Assembly: GCA_021234155.1 (NCBI GenBank)
Contig: JAJEKV010000027.1
Location: 10,118,716-10,182,715 of the forward strand
Reading direction: 5' to 3'
Origin: Isoetes taiwanensis
Taxonomy: Eukaryota; Streptophyta; Lycopodiopsida; Isoetales; Isoetaceae
DNA: 64,000 bases
Below are positions 23,021-33,450 of the stretch, in pieces. Position 1 is the stretch's first letter. Each line of letters opens with the position of its first letter. The notes below the pieces were generated by a model. That model was not told the origin of the DNA, ran no database searches, and worked only from the letters and a program-made list of their open reading frames with translations. The position numbers and the translations under genes are program-made.

Positions 23021-23025
23021 AGCTA

Positions 23026-25969
23026 CTTCTTTCAGCTCTGCAAAAGAAGCTCCATCGTCCAGGGAGCTTATAAATGGAGGTTATATCTCTGAAGATGTCA
23101 GCTTGGCAAAATCAGATGAGGATTTGGCGCCCAACTCTTGATTTTCATCGGGCAGAGTTGGTAAAGCAGACAGTCTCATCTTGATGAAGTTCACAGCCTC
23201 CTTATCAATGTCAATGGCTACACAGTTGCGGCCCTTTCTAAGTGCATAAGCAATCATTGTACCAGAGCCGGAAAAAGCATCAAGCACCCAATCAGCTTTT
23301 GTGTCTTCTGGCAATGATTTACTATCCTGCCGTGTGCACTAGGGTCCTACAGCTTCTGCAATACCGCTGGAAACTCCAACACGTTTGAGAATTTTGGCAA
23401 GCTGCTGTGCTAAAATATTTCGTGGTTCGTTTTCCATCGAAACTCCAGTAAGCGACATGGAGATATTTCACTTTACTTAGCAGCCTCGGTCCTCTACCAT
23501 ATATTTGTTTTATACCTAGAAAAAGGATCGAACGAGTTTACTAGGATGAAAAGTATCGTATTCCAGAATAGAAACTAAAAACAAGAATGTAAAAATGTAA
23601 GCAATTTTAACAGAAAGAATACAAACTTGAAGAAAATTAAGAAACATCTGTATTCCAGGATAAACCCTTACCAGACCATGTTATCATATCCAGCTTGCAC
23701 TGGGGATCCAAAGTGATCCTTAAAGGTGGATTCCACAAGTCCCGCTTGCATGCTCGAATGAAAAACAATAAGCCGCCAGTGTTCTGCTTTTGTAATTTAC
23801 TTAATGTCGTCGACGAACGCATTAAACTCTGAGTTCTCGAAGGGCTGGTCGTCCTAGCGGCTGTCCTTAAGTTTGAAGCCACATGGTAGGTCAGCTATTA
23901 CTAAAGTGAAATCCTGGGGCTTAATTGATCCAGACAACTTCGTGCAGTCCTCGTGAATGATACAAAGTAGGTTGTTTTGATCGAACATAGAAGATCATTC
24001 ATAATCGGAGGGCTCAGCATTTACAACACGCCTGTAACATTCTCTCCTCCCAGGCTGTCCTTACCAGGTGCATGAAGCCCTCCGGTAGATTTTTGTTCTT
24101 CTTTTTGCTCTGTAACTAGAAATGTTACCACAACAATCCAAAACAGAGAAGCTAAGAAAGAAAAACAAAGAGTAGATGTACCCAGCCCTCAAAATTGGGA
24201 GCACATTGGATGATCCGTTTGCCCGAAGTTGCGACTGGATATATAGTTCTTTACATCTGTCCCAGTTGTCAAGGTTTAATTGTTCCATCAAACATGTCTG
24301 ACATGTTATGACATTCTTTTGGCTGAAGGATAACCACAACAACAATGAGAAGACTACAAACTTTTGGAAAAAACAAAACAAAAACGGTTTGGCATATAGA
24401 AAAACGCAATCGGTACACAGGGGCTGCTAAAATGTACTCCGGAATACAATTTGCTTCACCGTGAAGAGGAGTGTATTCTGGAATACACTTTTGCTACGCA
24501 TCAGAGGAAAGGCGTATTCCAGAATACACCTATGCACTGTTGTAAAGCAAACGTGCGACACAAATCATCTTTACTTTGATGAAAGTGACGCCTAATCCAG
24601 AAAAACAAAAGGAAAACAAAGATGTGTGAGGTTCAACGCACTTGTGCAGCTCTTTGGACATTTCCTCCAGTGTAAAGACCTTGTCCACAACTTTTACAGT
24701 AGCCTTTTGAGTAAGTCCATATCAGTGAAGGCCTACATTTCTCTCCAAATGGTTATGTTCATCTCTTTTTTTGGAACGCCAGAGCCCTTTTTCTTGTCTG
24801 AGACCTTTCCTTTGCTTTTCAACTCTCTTGCTTAAAGATGTTAAAAATCTCGTTCTGGAGTTCCTAGATCTGTACTTACAGTTAAAAAATTGTTAATGGG
24901 AGACAAATAAACTTATTCAAGAATACAAAAAGCACTTACTTTGTCATCTCTAAAAGCTAGTTAGAACCAATTGTCGTGGCTTATCAGAGACTGCCTTTTG
25001 TTCGCCTCATCATACTTGAGGCAACACTCGATAACACATGCATCTTTCAGCTCCAAGGACTTTGCGGGCTTCTTCAGATCATCTCCATATTTTTCCTTGA
25101 AGTATATGAACCTTATCTTGTCGACGAAGCTCATTTTCAGTTTGTACTCGTTGTTAGCATTATGTGTGTTGGCAATGATCTTCACTTCTTCGTCTTTCAA
25201 GCCACAGTAAATAGCACAGAGGACAGAGAGGTATCTGGGGTTATTTTTTTCTTTGTACAACTGCCTACTTGCTTTGAAACTATGGTTGCCCCCAAAACGT
25301 AATGTATATAAATATCTGCATTTTCTCTTATTCATACTCCTTTGGGCCCATGCACTGGGTTCTGTCCACAAGAACGATAATTGGCGCAACGTGGGCATTA
25401 GGCTTACTCCTGATCCTGTCCTTTGGCTTCCTTAAATGATCGGCATAAATTTTTCGAACCTAAAGGGGTCGTTCACCAGCTTCATTCTTTGGTGGCAACC
25501 TCATGGAAGTTACTGGCAAATATATGATACCTTGCACATACTTGTGCAAGTTTATTTCTTCCATCCTCTTCGAGGTCTTGTCCACCTTTTTATCTTTAAT
25601 GGAAACACCTAGAACCTTGCCCTTTCCTTTTCTCTTCTTTGAGCTTTCTTCTGGAATCTCTTGCACCACAATTTCCCGCACCTTGCATTTTTTGGCTCTT
25701 TTGCTGCAATGGTGCCTCGTGGCCTGCTCTTCCTTTGATGCTCTTCAGGTTCACTAGAACTTTCATCCTGTTCTTCCTGACTAGAGTGTCTTGCCTTTCC
25801 TCTTCCACTATCTTGTTTTCTGACTCGCTGCAAGCAAAATCCTCACTTTGTGTAGATTGTACTTTCTTTATGATCTCAGCGAGCCTCTACTTATTTAAGT
25901 AGTTGCCATGTACTTGTAGAGGACTTGGGGGCTCACTCTAGCAAGTCTAGAATAAGCCTGATCCACCAT
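23026..25969 (-). pseudogene. ParB-like domain plus permuted N4/N6-type DNA methyltransferase, transposon-borne
   Basis: A degenerate minus-strand gene. The likely start is near 25969 (MVDQAYSRLARVSPQ), followed by a basic, lysine-rich region (25800-25600). Next comes a ParB/sulfiredoxin-like domain: YLPVTSMRLPPKNEAGERPL (about 25480-25540), LRFGGNHSFKASRQL (consensus G-x-H-R..A..L) and GLKDEEVKIIANTHNANNEY (25100-25400). The methyltransferase follows in permuted order. Motif IV DLPCGF (consensus DPPYG) is at about 23885. WRLIVFHSSMQAGL follows, then a donor-like GTAAGG. Motif I VLDAFSGSGTM with CVAIDID lies at 23180-23290. This order (IV before I) fits beta-class N4-cytosine/N6-adenine enzymes. 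Frame breaks, possible introns and the altered motif IV suggest loss of activity. Its last exon continues at 16461-16594. Confidence 0.6.
23560..24530. repeat. GTATTCC/GGAATAC motifs inside the methyltransferase gene
   Basis: Copies near 23561 (GTATTCCAGAATAG), 23650 (GTATTCCAGGATAA), 24437 (CTCCGGAATACA), 24473 (GTATTCTGGAATAC) and 24511 (GTATTCCAGAATAC) match the palindrome found at the element's edges. Several fall in non-coding, intron-like gaps between exon-like blocks. Confidence 0.65.
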
Positions 25970-26514
25970 TATAGATCCCTAAGACATTTTGAAGGATAGC
26001 CATCCCTGTTGTGCAGATTGGCTGTCGACTTCGAAAACGTCTCTGATGATACCCATGCAAGCAAACTTGCTGTCATCGTATCTTTTACCACCCGGACTTC
26101 CATAGACGTGGAGGAAAGTGAGTATGCTGTACTTTCCTCTAGTTCCTCTCGTTATGAGCCACTACGTCTGGAAGTTTTCATAAACAGCAGAATCCTATGT
26201 TTCCTGGACCCTTGCCTGTGGGTGAGGTTTCTCCATTACATTTATTGTTTTCTTTGGAGGTATCTTGCAAATATACTGTTGTTAAAATCTAAAAAAGAAG
26301 ATAAAACAAAGACAAAATCTTATTCGGAAATAAAATAAAATAATTTGTGTACTCAAACTTGACAAAAAATACACTGCAATGCAAAATTTAATGATTTAAA
26401 GGCCTTGTTGTAGTCTTAGTGCAAAAAACCTCGCCCTTCAGAGCAAAAACCAGGTAAATTCTATGCCAGATTACACTTTTGCTTTAAGGAAAACTGAAAG
26501 TGTATTCCCAAGTA

Positions 26515-28190
26515 CGCTTTCTATTTTCTCTGATGCTCAAGGCTCTAATATTGCCTTATATTTCTTGATATTTTAAAGAAATTTTCTGGTGTCTGGTATT
26601 CAACTTAATATTGATAAGAGCTTGATTATTGGAGAGACTTCTCATCAAAACATAGTTGGCATTAAGGTTCTCTCTCCTTTTCAGGCTGTTAAATTACTTG
26701 AATTTCCTCTTTCAATGAGTTCTAGTATTAGGGGTCTTTGGGATCCTATACTCACGAGAATTAAGAAGCAGAATAATTACAGATCTTGTCTATCCTTTGC
26801 TGGCCGAATCATTATAGCTAATTCTATTCTTCCAAGCTCCCATGTTTACTTCTCTACTACTTTGGTGGAACCCAAAATTGATCTACATGGATCTTGGGAA
26901 ACTTCTAAGATGTTTTATCTGGAATGAAAAGCATCTTGTCAACTGGGATACTGTTAGCAGATCTAAATCAATTGGAGGTTTAGGATGTAAAATATCTTTC
27001 TTCAAGCTCAATCTTTAGCAGGGAAATTCATTTGGAAGGCTCTGTTTGGTGACTAATCTCCTGCATCTAAAATCATTATGGATTGGGTAAAAGAAAGTCA
27101 TCCTTATGGTCATCCTTCTATTCAGCATCTGCTTCCTAACTCTGTATGTGAAAATCAAGCTAGTTTATAATATCCCTCCTCTTACGAGAATCTTATAAAA
27201 GCTTGGAATTCCATATCAAAACAGGTGTTCCTTTACTCCTGCGGATAAGCTTCATTTGGATATGCTTATTTTTTGAAATCCTAGTTTGTCTGATCATTGC
27301 TCCTCTATGTTGGCTATAAGGCATCTGAGAATTTATAAGAAATGGGGTAATGCTGGTTTTAATTATATCAGGGATTTTCGCTCTAATAACATGCTTATCT
27401 CTTGGACGAGATGAAAAGCTGTCATGAAAGGCACCTCTTCTAATAAGAAGTTCCTTTTTCATCTAAAGCAAATTAAAAGTAATCTTTCTCCTTCATTTGA
27501 TCTAAGCAATAATGAGAGAGATTGGTATATTGGAGACAAAAATGATTATAGAGTGAGGAATGTCTATAAATTTTTAGTTATAAGCAAGACCCCTATAAGG
27601 CTATGACTAAATGGCCTATTAATGCTGATCAGGTTAGAAACCTTGTTCTTTAATGTTTGGAATTCTTATTGTCCTTCTAAGATTGGCTACTTTATATGGC
27701 TCATTGCTCATGGCAGTCTAAATAATCTCCAATCCTTATTTATGAGAAATCCTAATATCTCTGCTAATTGCCCTCTTCAATGCTTGGATAATGAAACTAT
27801 GATCCACATTTTCTTCTTCAGTAAGCTTAATGGTTTCTGATCATGGCTTTGCAATAAGTTTTATATTTCTCAAAATCAGATTTGTTGCCTCTTATTCAAT
27901 CAAATGATAAATCCCTAAATACTATCATTTATACTGCTCTTTGGAACTTTTGGAAATCCAGAAATCGTGTTTTTTATGGTAACAAACATTTCTCTATATT
28001 TTGAATTAAGCTTAAATTTCAATTTGATTTGGAGTCTCTTGCTGGTGCTCATAAAAAGAGATATGGTGCTAACTATAATAGGAAATGGGACAATTATTGA
28101 GTATTCAAGGGATGCTTTGATTTGTTTGTTTCAAATCTCAATGTGGTGAATTCAAATATTTTTTACTCGGATGATCCTAGGCTATCTTGA
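26515..28190 (+). pseudogene. L1-type LINE ORF2 C-terminal part (RT end, zinc finger)
   Basis: It begins IFSDAQGSNIALYF, the segment that normally follows YADD in plant L1. It continues VSGIQLNIDKS, LLEFPLSMSSS, SFAGRIIIANSIL, and later VWNSYCPSKIGYFIWLIAHG with a zf-RVT-like NCPLQCLDNETMIHIFF (about 27660-27830). Many stops and frameshifts are present. The 26589-26927 frame is the longest uninterrupted part. It completes the ORF2 begun at 10261 and 14765-16117. No poly-A tail is evident at its end near 28190. Confidence 0.85.
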
Positions 28191-28389
28191 TTTTTTGCGA
28201 GGTGAAGGAAACAGAAAGCTGGATAATCACTCTGATTTTCATGAGCTCTCCTTTTTCAATAGCAGAGATGGATTCTTTGAGAACTCTTTGACTTCCCCAC
28301 CCTAATTTGGACCCAGCCCTAATTTGGGCGGCCCAGATTTTACCTTCGATTTGACGGTCGAGATCAAGCCCTCGATCCGGGGTTTTGCC

Positions 28390-28530
28390 ATGGCGGATGT
28401 CGTAGCTATAGAGGAGCTTTTTGCTCCCAGTAGCCACATCATTGAGGAAGACGATGCGCATTGGGAAGTATTTTGCGGTGGCATTGACGCCGAAACGATG
28501 ATGGCGAAGCTGTGCAAATGCAATGGTTAG
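28390..28530 (+). CDS. Short ORF, possible first exon of an unknown gene
   Basis: An ATG in excellent plant context (GCCATGGCGG) follows a GC-richer leader (28290-28389). It opens a 46-codon frame, MADVVAIEELFAPSSHIIEE, continuing to KLCKCNG. The stop overlaps GTTAGG, which could also act as a splice donor. I do not recognise the protein. Base composition is higher in GC than the flanking L1 and intergenic DNA, as for a host exon. No downstream exon was identified before the LRR exon at 29898, and a link between the two is only possible, not shown. Confidence 0.3.
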   Translation: MADVVAIEELFAPSSHIIEEDDAHWEVFCGGIDAETMMAKLCKCNG

Positions 28531-28739
28531 GGTAGGGCTAGATGAGGCAAGAAGCAGTTTTGGCGAGGTTCGTAATCTGCCAGATTCATGTACCCTGCTA
28601 ATGGCGGACAGAAACTCATCTGCACAAATAAGATCCGGCTTAAGAAAGCAAGGCCTGGCACTTTTTCCTTCTTTTGTGAGTCATCCATTCTCTTTATTGG
28701 ATCTACGTAGTTAATATCCCAGAATTCTATAGGAATAAT

Positions 28740-29880
28740 ACTGTGGCATGAAGCATGAAATAAGTTCTATTCTTCTATGAGTTATTTTAGCATAAGGAAG
28801 ATGAGCTTCTTTAGTGTACCCATACATAATCCAACCATATTCAGCCTGGGAAGATAGCGATTTTTTGTTGGCATCTCCAGGCACAGTAAGCTCAATGACT
28901 TGGCAACTGATTACTGATGTACATGCTCCGTGACATGGTATGCTTGGAAGACACATGGTTGCAAGAAACAAGGCCCCTGGTGAGCCTCCAGCCTGCTGCA
29001 ATATGCTGTTAGTATGTAGTTGTGAAAGCATGCTAAGTAATAAGTAGCCTTCAGCTTCTTGATCTTTGCTTTAGGTTTTAGGTAATTATTTTTTATCTGG
29101 TAGTCAATACGTTATCTAAATCAGTGCCATATTCTGTTCAAGTGAGCTGTTATTTTTCTTTCATGGTAGCTGGCATTTTTTCCACAAGCTACTCACCTTC
29201 CTCCAGGAACATTCTAGCTTTCTTTGGCTTCTTATTTTTTGTATTATTGGAGACTTCTTTCTACAAATCTTTTCTGCTAAGTTCAAGGAATCTTACCTGG
29301 GACTTTATCCTTGCAGGTTGACTGGTAGCATATGGGTACACGGACAAGAGTGGACGTGCAACCATATGGCTGTCGAATCAGGAAGGTTAGATGCACAGCT
29401 TTTTGTAGTTGAATAGATCTTGCTTCTCAATTTGTTTTGGCAAAACTTTAGAAGAGTGCTAGAAGGTAAAACTACAGGCCTCTTTTGCAATAAATGCAAA
29501 AACCCTGTAACTTTGTGCAAGCAACTTTTATATTCATGGATTTTAATAATCAGGCCTTACAAAATAGAAAGCAAGATTATGTTGTGGAGCTTAATCCAGT
29601 AGGTAAGCTACTTTCATGTTTTATATGTATCTTTATTCTTTGATAAGGCTGTTGAGATATTTTATGTCTTCATAACATGCTGTATAAAATAGGAAAAGAT
29701 GGCAGCAAGGTTCTTGACATGCTTGGATGGTAGATTGGTTACTAAATTATGCCCAACAATATAACAGAACTTATGCATGGCAGAGACTTAGAAAAGGAAT
29801 GGGATATGTAGAAAATGAAAAGAATCACATGTAAGCCACCATTGTTGCACATTTTAGCTTACATGTTCAATTTTATATGC
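28740..29880. other. Intergenic or intronic, no gene seen
   Basis: AT-rich with only short random frames and no repeat or RNA signature I can support. It could be intron or 5' flank of the LRR exon that follows. Confidence 0.4.
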
Positions 29881-29897
29881 ATCTAATATGTTAACAG

Positions 29898-30670
29898 GAG
29901 CTTTGACACTGGAACTGGCAAATTGCAGCGAGCTATGGTGGGTGGATACAAATGGAAGTGAAGATCTAAGTGGGCCATTCCCTTATTTCCTTACAACGTT
30001 GCCATATATTCAAGTAATTGCATTACAGGCGTATAATGCAACAGGGCAGAAGTTTCCCCTAGAAATCTGGAACATTACGAACCTTTTATATCTTAACCTG
30101 GTAGGATGTGGATTGATTGGTGCCAAGATGCTACCCAGTATTGGAAACATGTCATATCTCGAAACCCTCGGATTAGATGACAATTCTTTTAGGGGCAGCT
30201 ACATACCAGAAGAGCTGGGCAATTGTAACCTTCTTGAGCATTTCTCTATCAACAAGTGCACATTTGGAGGTATGTTGCCCTCATCTTTAGGAAAGCTTTA
30301 TAAACTTGGTGATATACATGCATTTGGAAATATGCTCAGTGGAAGCATCCCTGATTCATTAGGAAATTGCACTAGCTTGACTTCTTTTCGTATCCAAGAC
30401 AATCAATTCTCGGGAGCCATTCCTCCATCCCTTGGAAATCTTCATTCTTTGAATTACTTTTATGCATTCAATAACTCTTTAAGTGGTACACTGCCTTCCA
30501 CTTTCGGAGCTCTTCAGAACTTGCTTCAATTGGATCTTCACAACAACCAACTCTATGGCCATATTCCTGAGAGCCTTGGCAACTGTAGCTCCTTGCAGCA
30601 ACTTGCTTTGTCTTCCAACATTTTGTCAGGAAACATTCCTGCTACTCTCAGCAATTGTATAAATCCGCAG
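29898..30670 (+). CDS. LRR receptor-type exon (gene fragment)
   Basis: A 773-bp open exon is bounded by a good acceptor (TTAACAG before 29898) and donor (CAG then GTAATC at 30671). It encodes about nine plant-type extracellular leucine-rich repeats of the L-x-x-N-x-L-S-G-x-I/L-P class, for example NNSLSGTLPSTFGAL and NNQLYGHIPESLGN, with many N-glycosylation sites (NCT, NCS). Such repeats form the ligand-sensing ectodomain of LRR receptor kinases or receptor-like proteins at the plasma membrane. No signal peptide, transmembrane segment or kinase domain is found nearby. This is therefore one exon of a gene whose other exons are not recognisable here, or a captured or pseudogenised fragment. 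The frame itself is intact. Confidence 0.7.
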
Positions 30671-31506
30671 GTAATCAGCTTAACATATTAAAGAAGTTTG
30701 ATAAAAAGGTTGGTTTCAGAGTTGGAGAACATTATCCTGCAGCACGAATTAACCACCCCCACTCTTAGCTGCAGCCTGTTTATGAACAGCTGGTATTTAA
30801 GTCTAGCACCATATAGAATAATTTGATGCAGTTAGAACGTGTGAGACAGTTCGGTTTCTATCTACCGTGGTGCCGTGGCATAACTGCTTTTGTTATCTTT
30901 AGTGGCAAAATGTGATGTAATATAGAGTGAATCTGTATGTGTCTAGGTTATCAACATAACATGAAAGTGGAATATGAAGGCCCATATATGCATGGTTTCT
31001 GCCATTCTTTATACATCAGGTACTCAAGCTTGCATTATTTTCTAAAAACCATGGCCCTTCTCTAGCAAATCTAGGTTGCACAATGGTAATGAGAATTTAA
31101 AAACTTCTCCTTGGAAATTGACCGTTCCTCAATTTGTTATATTGGCAGGCTTTGGGTAAATTTAATCAGTGCAAAGATCTCTTTGCATGGAGGGAATGCT
31201 ATATTGGCAGGCTTTGGATAGATTTATAGAATGCTTAGAACTACAAGAATTATGCAAGGTGGCAAACAAATGATTGCAGTAGATCTACATATTCAACTGC
31301 ATTGCCATGTTCTTTTCCAACAATTACAATTTTACATTCAAATATTTAATTGTATTTCAATGTTCTTTTCCAACAACTGCAACTTTATACTTCAATAATT
31401 TTTCAACAGCTACTTTATACTTGAATAATTATATTGTCATGTTCTTTTCCAACGACTACAACTACCCTTGATTAATTTAGCAGCTATTAGTAGTGTTGCA
31501 AAATAT
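30671..31506. other. Non-coding stretch with short local duplications
   Basis: No gene seen. TATATTGGCAGGCTTTGG occurs at about 31138 and again about 62 bp later. ATGTTCTTTTCCAAC recurs three times between 31305 and 31455 with similar neighbours, indicating local tandem duplication in AT-rich DNA. Confidence 0.5.
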
Positions 31507-31605
31507 ATCATCATATAGAGAAGGAAATAGATAAATTTGTTAGATCATCATATAAAGAAGGAAATAGATAAATTTGTTAGATCGGGAAATAGGTAAATTT
31601 GTTAG
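31507..31605. repeat. 37-bp tandem repeat, 2.7 copies
   Basis: Units start ATCATCATATAGAGAAGG at 31507 and 31544; a shortened third copy (ATCGGGAAATAGGTAAATTT) begins at 31581. Copies are nearly identical and non-coding. Confidence 0.9.
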
Positions 31606-31791
31606 ATTGTATGAAAAGAAAGGGTGGAATAGTGTGATGTGGATAAAAAGGCTTCTTCTTAAAGAACTTTCTCTCTAAAGTCCATTGCCATTTTAACCTT
31701 TTCACCTATTGCCTTTTTCTGCCCCTTATATACGACCTCCAAGCCTTATATTTGCAGAGGATCTAGGTCCTAGCTGTATCTTAGGCCAAAG

Positions 31792-32226
31792 ATGGAAGAC
31801 AATAATGAACACAACTTCGGTACCAAAAATCTTGGCATCATTATTAACCCTAGGGTAAGACATATTTTCTGTTGCATCCAAGAAAATGTATCAATTTAAC
31901 ATCATGCTTTTGTTTTACAGATGCCTACAAAAAATGATACAGACGATGTGCTCCAACACATTGCTCAATTGGAGCAAGCAATCGATGATTTACATGGTTC
32001 AATGACGTCATTCGATGCGAACTTAGATGAATGCCCAGACATCACCCTCCCACAATTGAATGCATTTCAAGCTATACTTTGCCAACATCTAAATGGACGA
32101 ATCCAAATGCATATTCTTGGCACCCGTTCATTTTTATCCTTTGTACAAAAATTACGAGAAAAGAAAAGCCAAGATATACATCACAAACAACGAAATACAT
32201 ACAACAAAATACATAGCAAAACTTGA
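31792..32226 (+). CDS. Small two-exon candidate gene, unknown function
   Basis: The first exon, 31792-31854, encodes MEDNNEHNFGTKNLGIIINPR (21 codons) and ends at a donor GTAAGA. A 66-bp intron (31855-31920) ends TTTTACAG. The second exon, 31921-32226, continues in frame: MPTKNDTDDVLQHIAQLEQ, then a helical, coil-prone stretch and a lysine-rich end. The total is about 122 residues, acidic at the N-terminus and basic at the C-terminus. I recognise no family. The gene prediction rests on consensus splice sites and frame continuity. It lies upstream of a Helitron 3' end at 32728 and could be Helitron cargo. Confidence 0.35.
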
Positions 32227-32700
32227 GTTATTTATCAACAATCTATAGGTCCGTAGGATTGCATATTGGACAATGTATATCATGTTGTCCTATCACAATC
32301 AAGAAGACGAACAACCGGAGACCAAGAGCAACAAGCACAAAACCGTGAGAGTGATGACCAACATATGAGCCAACGGCCGTGATTCACCAAGACTTGGTAG
32401 AGATACTCAAGAATGCACCTTGGAACTCCTCACCCTCACGAGACTTTGACATAACCTCACCTCAAACCTGCTTAGATTAACATTTTACTTCCACTCAAAA
32501 TTGCTAAGAACAAGCATCACAATGTTCTACTCAAAGCTCTCAAAGATACCGATGCAAAACCATCTAACATGAAGGAGATAGGCTTCTTAAACGTTCTTAA
32601 ACCTTTGGAAAGTTTTCGTTATAATAAAAAGGTACAAATGTTGAATTATACTGCACGCTTTTCTCATTGTGGCTAAAACATTTACAGCCTCCCAAAGTAT
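32227..32700. other. No gene seen; probable 3' interior of a Helitron
   Basis: AT-rich sequence leading to the Helitron-type terminus at 32701-32728. No Rep/helicase coding sequence is visible, so the element would be non-autonomous. Its 5' end was not located. Confidence 0.4.
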
Positions 32701-32728
32701 GCCCAGCAACGCTGGGCACCATTACTAG
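32701..32728 (+). mobile_element. Helitron 3' terminus
   Basis: A perfect hairpin GCCCAGC-AAC-GCTGGGC (32701-32717) is followed after seven bases (ACCATTA) by CTAG and then a T, the hairpin plus CTRR-T architecture of Helitron 3' ends. The terminus at 54160-54187 has the same structure and nearly the same sequence. Confidence 0.7.
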
Positions 32729-33450
32729 TCTAATATGATGAGGATGGGTCGGTTAGCATATGAGAAGGATAATGAAGATTTGTGGGCCGCTATATTTTGC
32801 AGAGAGGTTATCCAGGTCTTTGTAGTGGTTTCTGTTCCATAATCATCTTGCTATGACAAAGAGACAGTTGACAAGGTACATAACAATGTACTATAATCAC
32901 AAGCAAATTGCAGATTTATATGGCACTCTAATCATACTGCTAGGAGATGAGGACACATTCCAGCTTTTCTACAACAATGACTGGCCTGCTAATTCTTACA
33001 TCTTTGGGACTGCGGAGCCCTTCAACAGATATTTCAACTCCGTCTTCTTTGATGAACCCTTTGTGTCTCCTTTATCCCTTGATCTTCATTACATTTTGCC
33101 CTCATATGACCTCTGTTTCCATATAGCTTGAAATTTTGATTCTCGATATGCTCATTTTCAATGATTTATCTTGTATCACTATTTTGTGTTAGACCATTCT
33201 GTGAACAAGATTTGAAGAATTCGAGAATTTTGGGCAGCCGGCTCCTTAGCTTTAGGGAATCTTCTCTTGCCGAGGTCATGCTGGTTCGATTTTGGTATGA
33301 TGCTATGCTCCAGAGCCTAAGAATATTTTTTAGATTGTTCTATTGTTATCTCTTCAAAATCATCATCCCTCTGATGTTCTCTTATGAGATAGTATGCTAT
33401 AACCCTGGATAAGACTCCTCAATACATTATGTGTCCACTCTTATTGGAAT
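32729..33450. other. Unassigned stretch
   Basis: Open frames at 32853-33131 (92 residues, aromatic rich) and 33161-33412 have no motif I recognise, no start context of note and no splice support. I do not call genes here. Confidence 0.4.

Larger units (their letters stand above)
16118..26527. mobile_element. Half B of the disrupted TIR DNA element (carries ParB-methyltransferase gene)
   Basis: This block lies between the inverted L1 middle and the L1 C-terminal piece. Removing the chromovirus insertion and one target copy leaves about 4.0 kb. Its left edge shares ATTAAACGGGAG and, further in, AAAGATTCCTT with the left edge of the other block. Its right edge has GTGTATTCCC-AGTACGC, similar to the other block's palindromic end. 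Flanks CTCTCATGC (inverted L1 middle) and CTCTGATGC (26525-26533) could be a 9-bp target duplication with one change, but this is weak. Confidence 0.5.

Noticed and set aside
26009-26338. Plus-strand 109-codon ORF near the TIR element edge
   Set aside because: No motif and no start or splice support; it overlaps the probable 5' flank of the minus-strand methyltransferase gene.
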